A DNA stretch of 64,000 nucleotides from Bifidobacterium commune (GTDB lineage: Bacteria > Actinomycetota > Actinomycetes > Actinomycetales > Bifidobacteriaceae): positions 62,001-126,000 of the forward strand of contig NZ_FMBL01000002.1 in the NCBI RefSeq assembly GCF_900094885.1, written 5' to 3'. The notes beneath the pieces are model-generated. The model saw nothing but the letters and a program-made list of their open reading frames with translations. It made no database searches and was not told where the DNA came from. Below, in pieces: positions 1 through 8,531 of the stretch (positions are counted from its first letter, which is position 1; every line of letters starts with the position of its first letter). A program made the translations under genes and the position numbers.

Positions 1-249
1 CATGTTGGTACCTATCACACAACATTCCATCAGTGTGAGTCAAATCACAATATAGCGAAATGCAGATACATCTTATGCTGTGTGGCAGATTGGTTCCATG
101 CTTACTCCTTTGTGGGCTTTAAACAACCATATCATTCAACCCACCAACCGCCGCGACAGAATCCGCATCGCTGCAAATCAGTACAACACCATCAAAGTCG
201 GCTGAACAAAACCGGCAGGCGGCGATGCCCAAAACCGGTCCTTATACAG
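1..249. other. Intergenic DNA at the window edge
   Basis: No convincing gene lies entirely in this stretch. The long plus-strand open frame that begins here runs antisense through rpsI and is a shadow. An ATG on the minus strand occupies positions 3-1, preceded on that strand by AGGT six bases upstream, so a minus-strand gene might begin exactly at the window edge. Only its start codon would be visible, so this cannot be tested here. Confidence 0.3.
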
Positions 250-284
250 AAAATCTCCCGAATCCGAAAGAAACGGGAGATTTT
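250..284 (-). terminator. Intrinsic terminator after rpsI
   Basis: A perfect 11-bp inverted repeat (250-260 with 274-284, AAAATCTCCCG type) with a 13-nt loop follows the rpsI stop codon by 17 bases. Read on the minus strand the stem ends in TTTT, as in a rho-independent terminator. It closes the rplM-rpsI transcript. Confidence 0.8.
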
Positions 285-300
285 CGACCAAAACGTAGAA

Positions 301-792
301 TTAACGCTTCGAGAACTGAGGCGCACGACGTGCCTTGTGCAAACCAGCCTTCTTGCGTTCCACAACGCGAGCATCTCGTGTGAGGAAGCCAGCCTTCTTC
401 AACGCGGCGCGGTTAGCGTCACGATCAATGGCGTTAAGCGCACGTGCCACGCCAAGACGGATGGCGCCGGCCTGACCAGTGGTGCCGCCACCTTCGACGA
501 GAACGATGACGTCAAACTTGTTTTCAAGCTTGAGCAGCACGATCGGGGAGTTGACCTCACGCTGATGCAGACGAGAGGGGAAGAATTCCTCCAGAGTGCG
601 GCCGTTGATGGTCCACTTGCCGGATCCGGGAACCAGACGCACGCGGGCGACCGCTTCCTTACGACGACCGGTGCCGTAGCCCGGTGCAATCTGCGAGGCG
701 CCGGTGCCTGCGCCGGCGTTGGTCTCGGTGGTGTAGGAAGTCATTTCCTCTTCGGTCTCTTGAACCGCGGAGTTGTCAGTGTTTTCAGCCAT
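301..792 (-). CDS. rpsI: 30S ribosomal protein S9
   Basis: Small-subunit ribosomal protein of 163 residues. The conserved S9 body starts near residue 42 ([14 protein letters not shown]) and ends with the basic RRAPQFSKR tail that reaches toward the P-site tRNA. The first ~40 residues form an acidic, low-complexity extension rich in Glu and Thr, as is usual in actinobacterial S9. It lies 20 bp downstream of rplM on the same strand, the conserved L13-S9 pair, and ends at a strong terminator. The start has a purine-rich Shine-Dalgarno sequence (AAAGGAGA type) just upstream. Confidence 0.97.
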   Translation of the reverse strand: MAENTDNSAVQETEEEMTSYTTETNAGAGTGASQIAPGYGTGRRKEAVARVRLVPGSGKWTINGRTLEEFFPSRLHQREVNSPIVLLKLENKFDVIVLVEGGGTTGQAGAIRLGVARALNAIDRDANRAALKKAGFLTRDARVVERKKAGLHKARRAPQFSKR

Positions 793-812
793 GATTCATT
801 GTCTCCTTTGGT

Positions 813-1259
813 TCACTTGCCCTGTGAAATCTTGTCGATTTCGACGGACTGAGGCTTCTGAGGTGTGTGCGGATGCTCCGGACCAGCAAAGACATGAAGA
901 CGATCGAGCTCTACCTTGGAAAGGCGGTTCTTCGGCATCATGCCCTTAACAGCATTCTTGATGATACGCTCAGGGTTCGTCTGAAGAAGCTTGGCATAGC
1001 TGTCGGCACGCAGACCACCGGGACGCCCAGAGTGTGCATAAAGGACCTTGTCCATCTTCTTGCCGGTCAACGCGATCTTCTCGGCGTTGATGATGATGAC
1101 GTGATCACCGAGATCGGCGTTGGGTGCGAACGTGGGCTTGTTCTTGCCACGCAGCAAAAGAGCCGCCCTGGTCGCAAGCTTGCCCAACACCACGTCAGTG
1201 GCGTCGATGATGTACCAGTCGTGAGTCAGATCAGCTGGCTTAGGTGTGAAAGTTTTCAC
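813..1259 (-). CDS. rplM: 50S ribosomal protein L13
   Basis: Large-subunit ribosomal protein of 148 residues, an early assembly protein that binds 23S rRNA. Recognisable L13 segments are [16 protein letters not shown] (residues ~16-31), LRGKNKP and the MLPKNRL-like stretch [10 protein letters not shown] (~105-114). The start is GTG at 1259 with AAAGG seven bases upstream; no ATG fits the family N-terminus better. First gene of the rplM-rpsI operon. The 276-bp upstream region to the next gene must hold its promoter and leader. Confidence 0.97.
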   Translation of the reverse strand: MKTFTPKPADLTHDWYIIDATDVVLGKLATRAALLLRGKNKPTFAPNADLGDHVIIINAEKIALTGKKMDKVLYAHSGRPGGLRADSYAKLLQTNPERIIKNAVKGMMPKNRLSKVELDRLHVFAGPEHPHTPQKPQSVEIDKISQGK

Positions 1260-1535
1260 GAGTGTACCTTTTTCTTTATATTGTGTTCCCGGTCAAATCG
1301 GCAAAACCTTGCGATGATACCTCTCCGACCGCTTTTTCCGTGGGCTCCCTGAAAGTCCTAGTGCGAGTGGGAAAGCGCTTTGAAGGACCCCTTAGGGAAA
1401 CACAACAACTCACCATTGTACCGCAGTCCGCGACTAACTGCAACACGACAAATCGCCGCACATCGCGCCGAACAGTACGAAGATGACACCGGCACCCCAA
1501 AGTTGACGGACACGAAACAGCAGACGAACGACGAA
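1260..1535 (-). promoter_or_regulatory. Leader and promoter region of rplM-rpsI
   Basis: Gene-free 276 bp between rplM and the stop of the upstream LRV gene. It must hold the ribosomal-protein promoter and 5' leader. I could not assign confident -35/-10 boxes, nor match a known L13 leader structure by eye. Confidence 0.4.
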
Positions 1536-2165
1536 TCAGCCGAGCCGGCTTTCTACGGCATGTCGAACATCAAGCGACGCGTCCTCCGCAAGTCTTTCCA
1601 AAGTCGCTTGTGAACAGTTCGGATTCAACGCCACGGCACGACGCACCATCGCCGAAAGAATCACCGGGGCATCGGGCTCGGATTCAACGCCGAGATGCGA
1701 AAGAAAATCAAGTGTATCGGCCGTGGTTTCAGGATCCTGCGCACCTTCGAGGCGTATCTTCCAGGACGCCTGCGAGTTGCGCAACGCGGCTTCCCTCACC
1801 TTGCCCACGCGATCTTTGGCGAGCCTGCCGACCAGCCAATTCTTATCGTCAGGATTGCGAGCCACCATCTGACGCACATCGTCATTGTCGTCTTTCGACA
1901 GTTTGATCAGTACGTTGGGGAAAGGCATCGTTTCAGCCAGAAACAGCCGATCTTCCAGCGGGGTGTGCTGATTGCCGGCAACGGCTTCAAGCAATGCCGT
2001 AGCTCGGGAAAATGCTGCCTGCTCCGACCTCGGAGGCAGAGGTTCGCGGGCGAAGCGACTCAACTCATCGGAATCTTCGGAATGTCGAAGCTCCTCATAC
2101 GTATCGGTCAACGGTTCGAAATCCTCCGACCGTTGATCTGTTTCATTCTGATTCATTTCGCTCAT
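1536..2165 (-). CDS. Leucine-rich-repeat-variant (LRV/HEAT-like) protein
   Basis: Cytoplasmic protein of 209 residues with no signal peptide or membrane segment. The first ~60 residues are acidic and probably disordered. Residues ~65-209 contain helical repeats of the LRV type: DVRQMVARNP (~99-108), KVREAALRNS (~122-131), MVRRAVALNP (~172-181) and DVRHAVESR (~200-208). LRV/HEAT repeats are protein-binding scaffolds, so an adaptor role is likely, but the partner is unknown. It sits between the ribosomal-protein operon and a YigZ gene. The SD (GGAACC) is weak. Specific function not recognised. Confidence 0.75.
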   Translation of the reverse strand: MSEMNQNETDQRSEDFEPLTDTYEELRHSEDSDELSRFAREPLPPRSEQAAFSRATALLEAVAGNQHTPLEDRLFLAETMPFPNVLIKLSKDDNDDVRQMVARNPDDKNWLVGRLAKDRVGKVREAALRNSQASWKIRLEGAQDPETTADTLDFLSHLGVESEPDAPVILSAMVRRAVALNPNCSQATLERLAEDASLDVRHAVESRLG

Positions 2166-2235
2166 GGTTCCAGCTTAGCCCACACCGCCGAGCCGCCGCA
2201 TCCGCCCAAAAGCAAATCAAGAGGACGATGCAGCG

Positions 2236-2907
2236 TCAGAGCCTCGACAGTCTTGCCCGAGCATTGAACGCCTCGCGAATACGCGTTTCGAATGCCTCTG
2301 CAACAGCCGACGGAACAGCAAAACACACGGTCACGGAGTCGGTAAATTCCTTCGATTCCTCCTTGCCGTCGACTTCGGCCAGCAACTGATCAAAACGCCC
2401 CAGCCACTGATATTCCAGAACCGCGCAATACCGCCGCATCGGCACGATCGGTTCCATGGTCGCCGCCTTGAGCGCCATCGATGCACCTGTGGAGTAGGCA
2501 CGAATCAGGCCGCCAGAACCCAGCAAAATACCGCCGAAGTAACGGGTGACGGCAATAACGCAGTCAGTGAGCTTGCTCATGCGGATGACGTCGAGAATGG
2601 GTTTGCCCGCCGTGCCGCTCGGTTCCCCATCGTCGCTCATCCGCTCCTTGGCCCCACCTTCGGCGGCGCCCAAAATGACCGCGAACGCAACATGTCGCGA
2701 CTTTGGGTGTTGCTCGCGTATGGTTTGCACGAAGGCCAGCGCCTCGTCCATGGTGCTGACATGACAGGCATCGCCGATGAACTCGGACTTCTTCTCGATA
2801 AACGAATCGTGCGCAGGAGCCTGGGCGGTCTCGCTAATCGTGCAAAATCCATCGATGATCCCGTTGTGCTGGCTTCCCACCGACGCTCCCTTCAGTGCGC
2901 GATCCAT
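2236..2907 (-). CDS. yigZ: YigZ/IMPACT family protein
   Basis: About 223 residues from the ATG at 2907. The frame stays open upstream to 3015, but that extension lacks family features, and GGAG sits 11 bases before the chosen ATG. The core has the IMPACT/UPF0029 signature: residues with the sense SEFIGDACHV, DDGEPSGTAGKPIL and VTRYFGGILLGSGGLIRAY. Family members carry an N-terminal RNase-PH-like fold and a C-terminal ferredoxin-like domain, and act in translation-related regulation. The exact bacterial role is unsettled. It is monocistronic by spacing. Confidence 0.9.
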   Translation of the reverse strand: MDRALKGASVGSQHNGIIDGFCTISETAQAPAHDSFIEKKSEFIGDACHVSTMDEALAFVQTIREQHPKSRHVAFAVILGAAEGGAKERMSDDGEPSGTAGKPILDVIRMSKLTDCVIAVTRYFGGILLGSGGLIRAYSTGASMALKAATMEPIVPMRRYCAVLEYQWLGRFDQLLAEVDGKEESKEFTDSVTVCFAVPSAVAEAFETRIREAFNARARLSRL

Positions 2908-3169
2908 AATCCAATGCACTCCACTGTACTGTTGGCCACGGGCACGAGCGCACATGCCTGATGGACAGGCCGGTGGTGGGGCGTCGCGGCCGTTGTCCGT
3001 TGCGGCATGTCGCACCCAGCCCCATCACATGTCGATACGGTTTTGCATCACACTTTCCACTGCATGACGATGAGGGCGCGATATTGAAACGTGAGATATG
3101 AAAGCGATGCAGAGCAGCTAAAACCACTCACTCAAACGTGCACTTATTGAAAAAGCGATTTGCGATTGA

Positions 3170-3197
3170 TTGAAAAACACTATAGTTAGTTTAGAAT
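3170..3197 (+). promoter_or_regulatory. Candidate sigma70-type promoter
   Basis: TTGAAA (3170-3175), a 16-bp spacer and TAGAAT (3192-3197) lie in AT-rich DNA. It would drive the small frame at 3213 and/or the decayed DUF4173 gene downstream. The spacer is one base shorter than optimal. Confidence 0.4.
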
Positions 3198-3212
3198 AAG
3201 ACAAAATAACAA

Positions 3213-3383
3213 TTGGGAAATCCTTCGGTGATCAAGGGAGCATCGCATCGGTATGGCAGCGGCAAATCTGCCGATCCTGACAACCGGCAAGGGGCGGGCA
3301 GTGTGATTCCCACCCTTGCAGCTATCTGTCGCGAGTTCGGCTTCCAGACAGCCGCCCCACTGCATTATGAAACGGACGAATAG
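3213..3383 (+). CDS. Possible small protein or gene remnant
   Basis: A 56-codon frame opens with TTG at 3213 (GTG at 3228 is an alternative) and ends at TAG 3381-3383. Its C-terminal half (IPTLAAICREFGFQ) looks amphipathic and protein-like, and a promoter-like element sits 15 bp upstream. There is no clear SD and no recognisable domain. It may be the tail of a lost regulator next to the DUF4173 pseudogene rather than a working gene. Confidence 0.2.
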   Translation: MGNPSVIKGASHRYGSGKSADPDNRQGAGSVIPTLAAICREFGFQTAAPLHYETDE

Positions 3384-3459
3384 TCAACCACCGCTTCACC
3401 CACACACTTCAGCCACAGAAATACGGCCATAAGACCAACACAATCAAAGGAAGTGATTC

Positions 3460-5232
3460 ATGAACAACGACAGTTTCACGCCATAAAACCCCGAACCCGA
3501 GACTCAATGTACGGACGGCAAACATCAAGAGCCGGAAATGTGGCAACAGAACGAAACGCAGCAAACGCCAGAGATCCAGAAAGACGGCGAAGCCCAGGAA
3601 CAGCCAACAACTCAGCAAGCACCCGCGGCTCAGCAACAGCCTGCAGCGGCAAACGCATCAGACCTGACGATGCAACCGCAACCGTATTCCGTAAACGGCA
3701 TGCAACCGATGTACTACCAGAGCGTCAACACCACTCCCCAAGCCAATTTTGTCGGAGCTGCGGGCGCCACCAGGGCGCGTAAACCGGTCAAAATACATGA
3801 CCCAATAACCAGAACCGACAAAATCTCTCTGGTCTGCGCGCCCGCGCTCGCGCTGCTATGGTCCTTCTGCGTTTCACCGATATGGATTTCGACAGAGTTC
3901 GCGTTTATTGGCGGCATGGCGTTCAGCGGCTGCTTGTTGGCCTTCCTCGTCTGCGCGTGGTTCCTCAGGTCGAAAACAGGGCATGATTTGTCAAAGCCAC
4001 CAATGTCACGCTGGTTGTCCGCGCTGCTAGGCTTGACAGTAGCGCTTATGTGCGTGCCAGGACTCACTCAGTCCATGTGGATACACCCCCTAACACTTGC
4101 GCACTCGCCGTTATGCTGTCCCTTACGCATCTGTCGCTGAGCGACTACAACGGCGAACTGTTTTCACTACCGGCCATCGGGCGCGTTATCAGCACATTCC
4201 TGACCGAGCAATTCCGTAATTGGCTGTTTGTCGGTAAGGTCTTCTCAGCAAGCACGAAAACCGCAAGTATTCCATGGCCAATATCGCCACTGGAGCAGTA
4301 TGCGCGTGCGGTACTGGCCTTCGCGATTCCGACGCTGTCAGCCGCCGATGAGCGCTTCTCACAGCTCGCGGAGAAACTGCTGGGCTTCCTGTTGCATTTG
4401 AACGAACCCCGCCCCATCATCAACATCGATTCATCCTGGTCGCACCGATCGTCTTCTCGCTGCTCTACGGCCTGTGCCATCCGGCGAAAAAGACAGAGGT
4501 AAGAATCAAGCCGATTGATGTTTTAGCACCCGTCACCACACTGAACACGATGCTTGGCATGCTCGATGCGGTATACCTGATCTTCGTGGCCGTTGAGTCC
4601 TCGTATCTGTTCGGCGGAAAAGAAGCGATCGAAGGTTCCGGCGGTTACGCGACTGACGCCCGTGAAGGCTTCTTTCAGCTCGTCGCCGTTACTGCCGTTA
4701 ATCTGATCATCGTGATGGCGTGCATCCACTTGCGCAAGGGCCACAAGCGCGCTACGTCGCTGCTGACACTTGAACTCACACTCGTCGCTTCGACCACGGT
4801 CATGCTTGTTTCCGCGGCATGGCGCATGAGCATGTACATCGGCGAATACGGGCTGTCGCGCCTGCGCATCCTCACGATTTGGGGCATGGCGGTGATTGCG
4901 TTCCTTCTGGTTGCGACCGCGGTCAAATTGCTGCGGCCACGTACACAACTCTTCCGAATGGCGATGCTGGGCACTCTCGGGCTGTGGATCGTATTCGGGC
5001 TTATCCAGCCGGACGCGATTATCGCGAACGTTAACGTAAACGGATACCTCAACGGCAGCATCAGCAAGGTGGACACGAGCTATATCCGAATCTATCCAAC
5101 GCTTCCGATCACCTCACGCGTTTGAAGGAGAATGCATCAGATCCGGACGTACGCGACTGCGCCGACCAGAAAATCAAAGATCTCAAGAAAAGAACCACGA
5201 ATCCTAACGATTGGCCACTGTGGGGAATCTGA
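3460..5232 (+). pseudogene. DUF4173-family membrane protein, multiply disrupted
   Basis: The intact start is visible: AAGGAAG then ATG at 3460, reading MNNDSFTP, followed by an in-frame TAA at 3484. The frame continues sensibly (NPEPETQ...) through a Gln/Pro/Ala-rich N-terminus and two or three membrane segments to about 4100. There the sequence shifts frame (LAVMLSLTHLSLSDYNGE continues the protein). A further break near 4400-4430 shifts to the frame reading FILVAPIVFSLLYGL and appears to have lost some coding DNA. The third segment carries DUF4173 hallmarks (LDAVYLIFVAV, SYLFGG, GLSRLRILT). A last shift near 5085-5105 leads to a C-terminus ending WPLWGI and TGA at 5230. DUF4173 proteins are polytopic membrane proteins of unknown function. 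With one nonsense and at least three frame breaks the locus is very probably dead. Confidence 0.85.
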
Positions 5233-5570
5233 CGCCAAACGCGCAGCTCCTCAGCCGCACTAGTTATGGCGTTTAGGTCAACGGCTGTTTTGCTTGGTTA
5301 GACAACACACCAGCAGCCAGCTGACCAGTAGATTAACCAGCCGGACGCCTGCATGGACTAACACCGGAACACCCATACGCATGCGTCCGGCATTACTTAT
5401 TTTACACAGCGGGCTGCACGCCCCGTCATGCATAGCGCACGGAAGCATACGGCAGAGCCTCTTGTCGGCAACTCACATGATTGTTGTCGACAAGAGGCTT
5501 TGCCGTATGTAAGAAAACCAACGAATGTAGCACATCCCCAGATACGGGGGACTCCCCTGAGACACAAAAA
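5233..5570. other. Intergenic region containing a long hairpin
   Basis: No credible protein-coding gene is present between the DUF4173 remnant and tRNA-Ser. The notable content is the inverted repeat at 5446-5509, described separately. Confidence 0.5.
5446..5509 (+). repeat. 27-bp inverted repeat forming a strong RNA hairpin
   Basis: Arms 5446-5472 and 5483-5509 flank a 10-nt loop. Twenty-five positions are Watson-Crick pairs and the other two are G-U wobbles if the plus strand is transcribed; on the minus strand the same two positions would be A-C mismatches. This points to a plus-strand RNA. No T-run follows, so it is not a classic terminator. It could be a small structured RNA, an end structure of the dead DUF4173 transcript, or a miniature mobile element, although no target duplication was seen. 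Confidence 0.6.
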
Positions 5571-5596
5571 GGCTTCCAAGGAAAACCTTGAAAGCC
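5571..5596 (-). terminator. Terminator of tRNA-Ser
   Basis: An 11-bp stem (5571-5581 with 5586-5596, one mismatch) with a TTTT loop on the minus strand is followed by TTTTT (5566-5570). It is placed directly after the tRNA-Ser 3' end. Confidence 0.8.
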
Positions 5597-5603
5597 CTAT
5601 TCG

Positions 5604-5690
5604 CGGAGCCGGAGAGATTCGAACTCTCGAACCGCTTGCGCAGTTAACACCTTAGCAGGGTGCCCCTATCGGCCGCTCAGGCACAGCTCC
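5604..5690 (-). tRNA. tRNA-Ser (GCT anticodon)
   Basis: The minus strand folds into an 87-nt class II tRNA. The acceptor GGAGCTG pairs with CGGCTCC through one G-U, leaving discriminator G. The D-arm holds GAGCGGCC. The anticodon loop has GCT, followed by a long variable arm (CTGCGCAAGCGG region) and the T-loop TTCGAAT. The long variable arm and GCT anticodon identify the serine tRNA reading AGC/AGU. CCA is not encoded. A terminator follows immediately. Confidence 0.93.
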
Positions 5691-5909
5691 GAGCTGCGAA
5701 CGCATGCGCGAGCGCAACGAATCTCCACTATATCAGAACTTTGAGACGTACGCCACTCCGATGAACGGTGCGTGTCCCCACAAGTCTCGAAATCTGGGCC
5801 ACAATAAACGGAACGCGCACTAGCCGCACAAACCAGGAATGGCATCGGCGAAAGTAAAAACAATCACCGTACTTTCATTTCGCAACCAGCGTCCGATATC
5901 GACTCGCCT

Positions 5910-5921
5910 TACAATAGGATT
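5910..5921 (+). promoter_or_regulatory. -10 box placing dinB as a leaderless transcript
   Basis: TACAAT (5910-5915) ends only six bases before the dinB ATG at 5922, so transcription would begin at or next to the A of the start codon. No Shine-Dalgarno sequence is present. No good -35 box and no LexA-type palindrome was seen near it. Confidence 0.45.
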
Positions 5922-7307
5922 ATGAGCACAGCACCGAGGAATGCCGCCGCCAAACGCGACTGGGGGCACGACGAAAGCGGTTGCACCGTGCTGCATATTG
6001 ACATGGATGCCTTCTATGCCTCACTGGAGACGGCACGGCATCCGGAATTGGTGGGCAAACCCGTCATCATCGGTTGGACGGGGCCTCGTAGCGTAGTCTC
6101 CGCAGCGAACTATGAGGCTCGTAAATATGGAGTGAACTCGGCCATGTCCATGGTCCGAGCGCAGCAGCTGTGCCCGGACGGAGCATACGTGAACGTTGAC
6201 ATGCCCTACTACCGGCACATGTCGCAACGCATATTCGACGAGGTTTTTCGGCAGATCACCGATCAGCTCGAACAGGTTTCGGTGGATGAAGGTTACATGG
6301 ACGTTTCCGGCGCTTTGCTACGCTGGAAGTCACCCGTTGCCATCGGTGCATGGATCAGGCAACAAGTCGCTCAACGCTTCAACATCACCTGTTCGGTAGG
6401 CATTGCGGCGAACAAATTGGTTGCGAAAATGGCTTCCACCAACGCGAAACCCAATGGCATGCTCCTGATTCCCAAGGCGATGCACGCCGAGTTCGTCCGA
6501 ATGATGCCGTTACGCGGGATTCCCGGCATCGGACCTTCGCTTGAGCAACGACTAGGCGCGTGGGGAATCACATCCGTCGCCGATCTTGCGGACATGGACG
6601 AGGCTTCGTTGGCACAGGCGACACGTTCGAAAATCACCGCTCACAATCTGTATCTGGCAGCACGGGGTCATGATGAACGACGTATCGTCACCGACGCACC
6701 AGAAAAATCGATCGGCTCGGAAATCACCTTCGAACACGATACACGCAACGCCCCTGAAGTGCGTGAGCTACTCCACCATTGCTGCAATGAAGTGACCCGC
6801 ACTTTGCGCAAGAAAGGCTTGATGGCACGCACAGTGACAGTGAAACTGCGGTTTGCCGATCTCAGCCATTCCACCAAGTCACACACACTCGAACGACCGA
6901 TTGACGCAACGGCAACAATGTACCCGGAATCCGTCACCCTGCTCAATACCATGCTTGGCTTGCCCAAGGACGCAAGCGAAGACACTCCCCTGCCTCATGA
7001 AATACGCTTGGCCGGTGTCAGCGCAAGCTCGTTGAGTCCTAAAGAGGAAACGTCGGTGCAGCTAACAATTGACGACTTGTTAGGCAATGGCGATGAGCAT
7101 GGCCCCGGTGGCGAGCGCAATCAAAAAGCCATCGAAGATAAGGAACGCAACGGCTGCGAGGGTGACCGCAGCGAACGAATTCGCAACGCAGAAACGGTGC
7201 TTGATGCGGTACGCCAACGATATGGAACGGGAGCGGCCAGCCTTGGTCTGGAACACGGAGATTGGAAAGACAGGCAGATTGCCGGCAACAGCAAACTGAA
7301 ACAATAA
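5922..7307 (+). CDS. dinB: DNA polymerase IV (Y-family)
   Basis: Translesion polymerase of 461 residues. The catalytic palm shows HIDMDAFYASLE (residues ~25-36) and SVDEGYMDVSG (~119-129), the metal-binding acidic residues of Y-family polymerases. YEARKYGV lies between them. A helix-hairpin-helix (PGIGPSLEQRLGAWGI) and a little-finger domain (KSIGSEITFEHDT onward) follow. The C-terminus beyond ~385 is hydrophilic and variable, and a canonical beta-clamp motif is not obvious. It is monocistronic, apparently leaderless, and convergent with the CPBP gene. Confidence 0.95.
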   Translation: MSTAPRNAAAKRDWGHDESGCTVLHIDMDAFYASLETARHPELVGKPVIIGWTGPRSVVSAANYEARKYGVNSAMSMVRAQQLCPDGAYVNVDMPYYRHMSQRIFDEVFRQITDQLEQVSVDEGYMDVSGALLRWKSPVAIGAWIRQQVAQRFNITCSVGIAANKLVAKMASTNAKPNGMLLIPKAMHAEFVRMMPLRGIPGIGPSLEQRLGAWGITSVADLADMDEASLAQATRSKITAHNLYLAARGHDERRIVTDAPEKSIGSEITFEHDTRNAPEVRELLHHCCNEVTRTLRKKGLMARTVTVKLRFADLSHSTKSHTLERPIDATATMYPESVTLLNTMLGLPKDASEDTPLPHEIRLAGVSASSLSPKEETSVQLTIDDLLGNGDEHGPGGERNQKAIEDKERNGCEGDRSERIRNAETVLDAVRQRYGTGAASLGLEHGDWKDRQIAGNSKLKQ

Positions 7308-7356
7308 CAGGTTTGCAACACCGAAGTTCGAAGCGTAAACCACAGCGGATTCAAGA

Positions 7357-8361
7357 TTACGACTGAGCCAACAAACGTTTGCGTGTCCATGACGGTTTGA
7401 CCAGCATCTTTTTTTGCTGAGCATAGACCATCAGAGCCACACCGGCGATACCCATAAGAACGACAGGAACGATGCTGGCTTCCAAGCCGAAACTGCCGCC
7501 GGTCATGATATCGGATCCGGACCATTTCGCCACCAGCCACGACTTCTGCTCGCCGTTGCCGGAAACTATCGAACCGAAAATCGGTCCCTCAGCAATGTTC
7601 CACATGATATGTTCGCCTATGCACACCCACAGCGAGCGAGTGATGCAATATAGCGCGGCAGCCAATATACCGTCTTCGATGGCGATCGCCAGGCCGCCCC
7701 ACACGGTTCCGTTCTGATTAGTAATATGCAACAAACCAAACACCAGTGCCGAAATTGCAACCGACCCCCAGGAACCAAGCCATTCCTCAAACAGACGAAA
7801 CAGCATGTCGCGCATCATGATTTCCTCTGCTATACCAGCGCAGAGTCCCATGGCAAGAATGTCGATCCACGGATCATAGTCGGCGTTGAACCCCACAATC
7901 CGGTAATTGCCCGCGATGGCGAGAATGCCGATGCACACACTAATCGCGGCAAGACCTATAAGCCCGCCAGCCACCAGCCCGCGCCATCTGGAAAACCGAA
8001 GCTCAAGAGGGTGGGAACGCCGTTCCATGGCATACACGACCACGAGATATCCCCCGATTACTGCCACCACTTCGAGAATCATCTCACAGAGCACAAAGGG
8101 AGAATGAATGTCGTCGCTGGACAGGATTCGAATATCACCGGTCAGTATCATAGACACGACGGCAATAATCGCTACACCAACCAGCTCCACGCCGCACAAG
8201 ACACCGATAAAGGTCAGCCCTCGGAGCAAAGGATTGAGCCGGAGTGACTTTGAGAACCCCTTTGCTGCATCAGGCGTGTAAGTCGGGTGGTCTTCGGTAA
8301 GCAAATCACTGCTTCGCATCATCGGTTTTATAAGCATAATTTTGTAGAATAACTGGACCAC
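7357..8361 (-). CDS. CPBP-family intramembrane metalloprotease
   Basis: A 334-residue polytopic membrane protein with about eight hydrophobic segments. The CPBP (Abi/Rce1-like) motif AGIAEEIMMRDMLFRLFEE lies near residues 171-189, with the paired glutamates and the Arg. The second motif, LVFGLLHITNQNG, is near 202-214, with its His. Relatives are glutamic intramembrane proteases; in bacteria some process or protect peptides, and the substrate here is unknown. The GTG at 8361 has GGAAAG 11 bases upstream. ATGs at codons 9 and 14 are alternatives without a better SD. It is monocistronic. Confidence 0.88.
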   Translation of the reverse strand: MVQLFYKIMLIKPMMRSSDLLTEDHPTYTPDAAKGFSKSLRLNPLLRGLTFIGVLCGVELVGVAIIAVVSMILTGDIRILSSDDIHSPFVLCEMILEVVAVIGGYLVVVYAMERRSHPLELRFSRWRGLVAGGLIGLAAISVCIGILAIAGNYRIVGFNADYDPWIDILAMGLCAGIAEEIMMRDMLFRLFEEWLGSWGSVAISALVFGLLHITNQNGTVWGGLAIAIEDGILAAALYCITRSLWVCIGEHIMWNIAEGPIFGSIVSGNGEQKSWLVAKWSGSDIMTGGSFGLEASIVPVVLMGIAGVALMVYAQQKKMLVKPSWTRKRLLAQS

Positions 8362-8531
8362 GAGTCATCACTTTCCGAACGTCGTATTAGAAAATCACGT
8401 AGTCAGTCGTCCCTTACAGCGCGTTTTTCACATGTGCAGTATTTCAAATCCCGAAACCTCACTGACCGCGCGACAAACTCAAAGTTGCTTTGGAGCGACA
8501 GAAACACTATTGCGGCCAGTGAACTCGGCGA

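Larger units (their letters stand above)
2908..3459. other. Long AT-richer intergenic region
   Basis: About 550 bp separate the yigZ start from the decayed DUF4173 gene. The left part (to ~3120) holds the yigZ promoter region. The right part contains a plausible plus-strand promoter (3170-3197) and a possible 56-codon reading frame (3213-3383). No RNA gene or recognisable repeat is evident. Confidence 0.4.

Noticed and set aside
82..852. 256-codon plus-strand frame over rpsI
   Set aside because: It lies antisense to rpsI and the start of rplM, both certain genes; no SD or domain.
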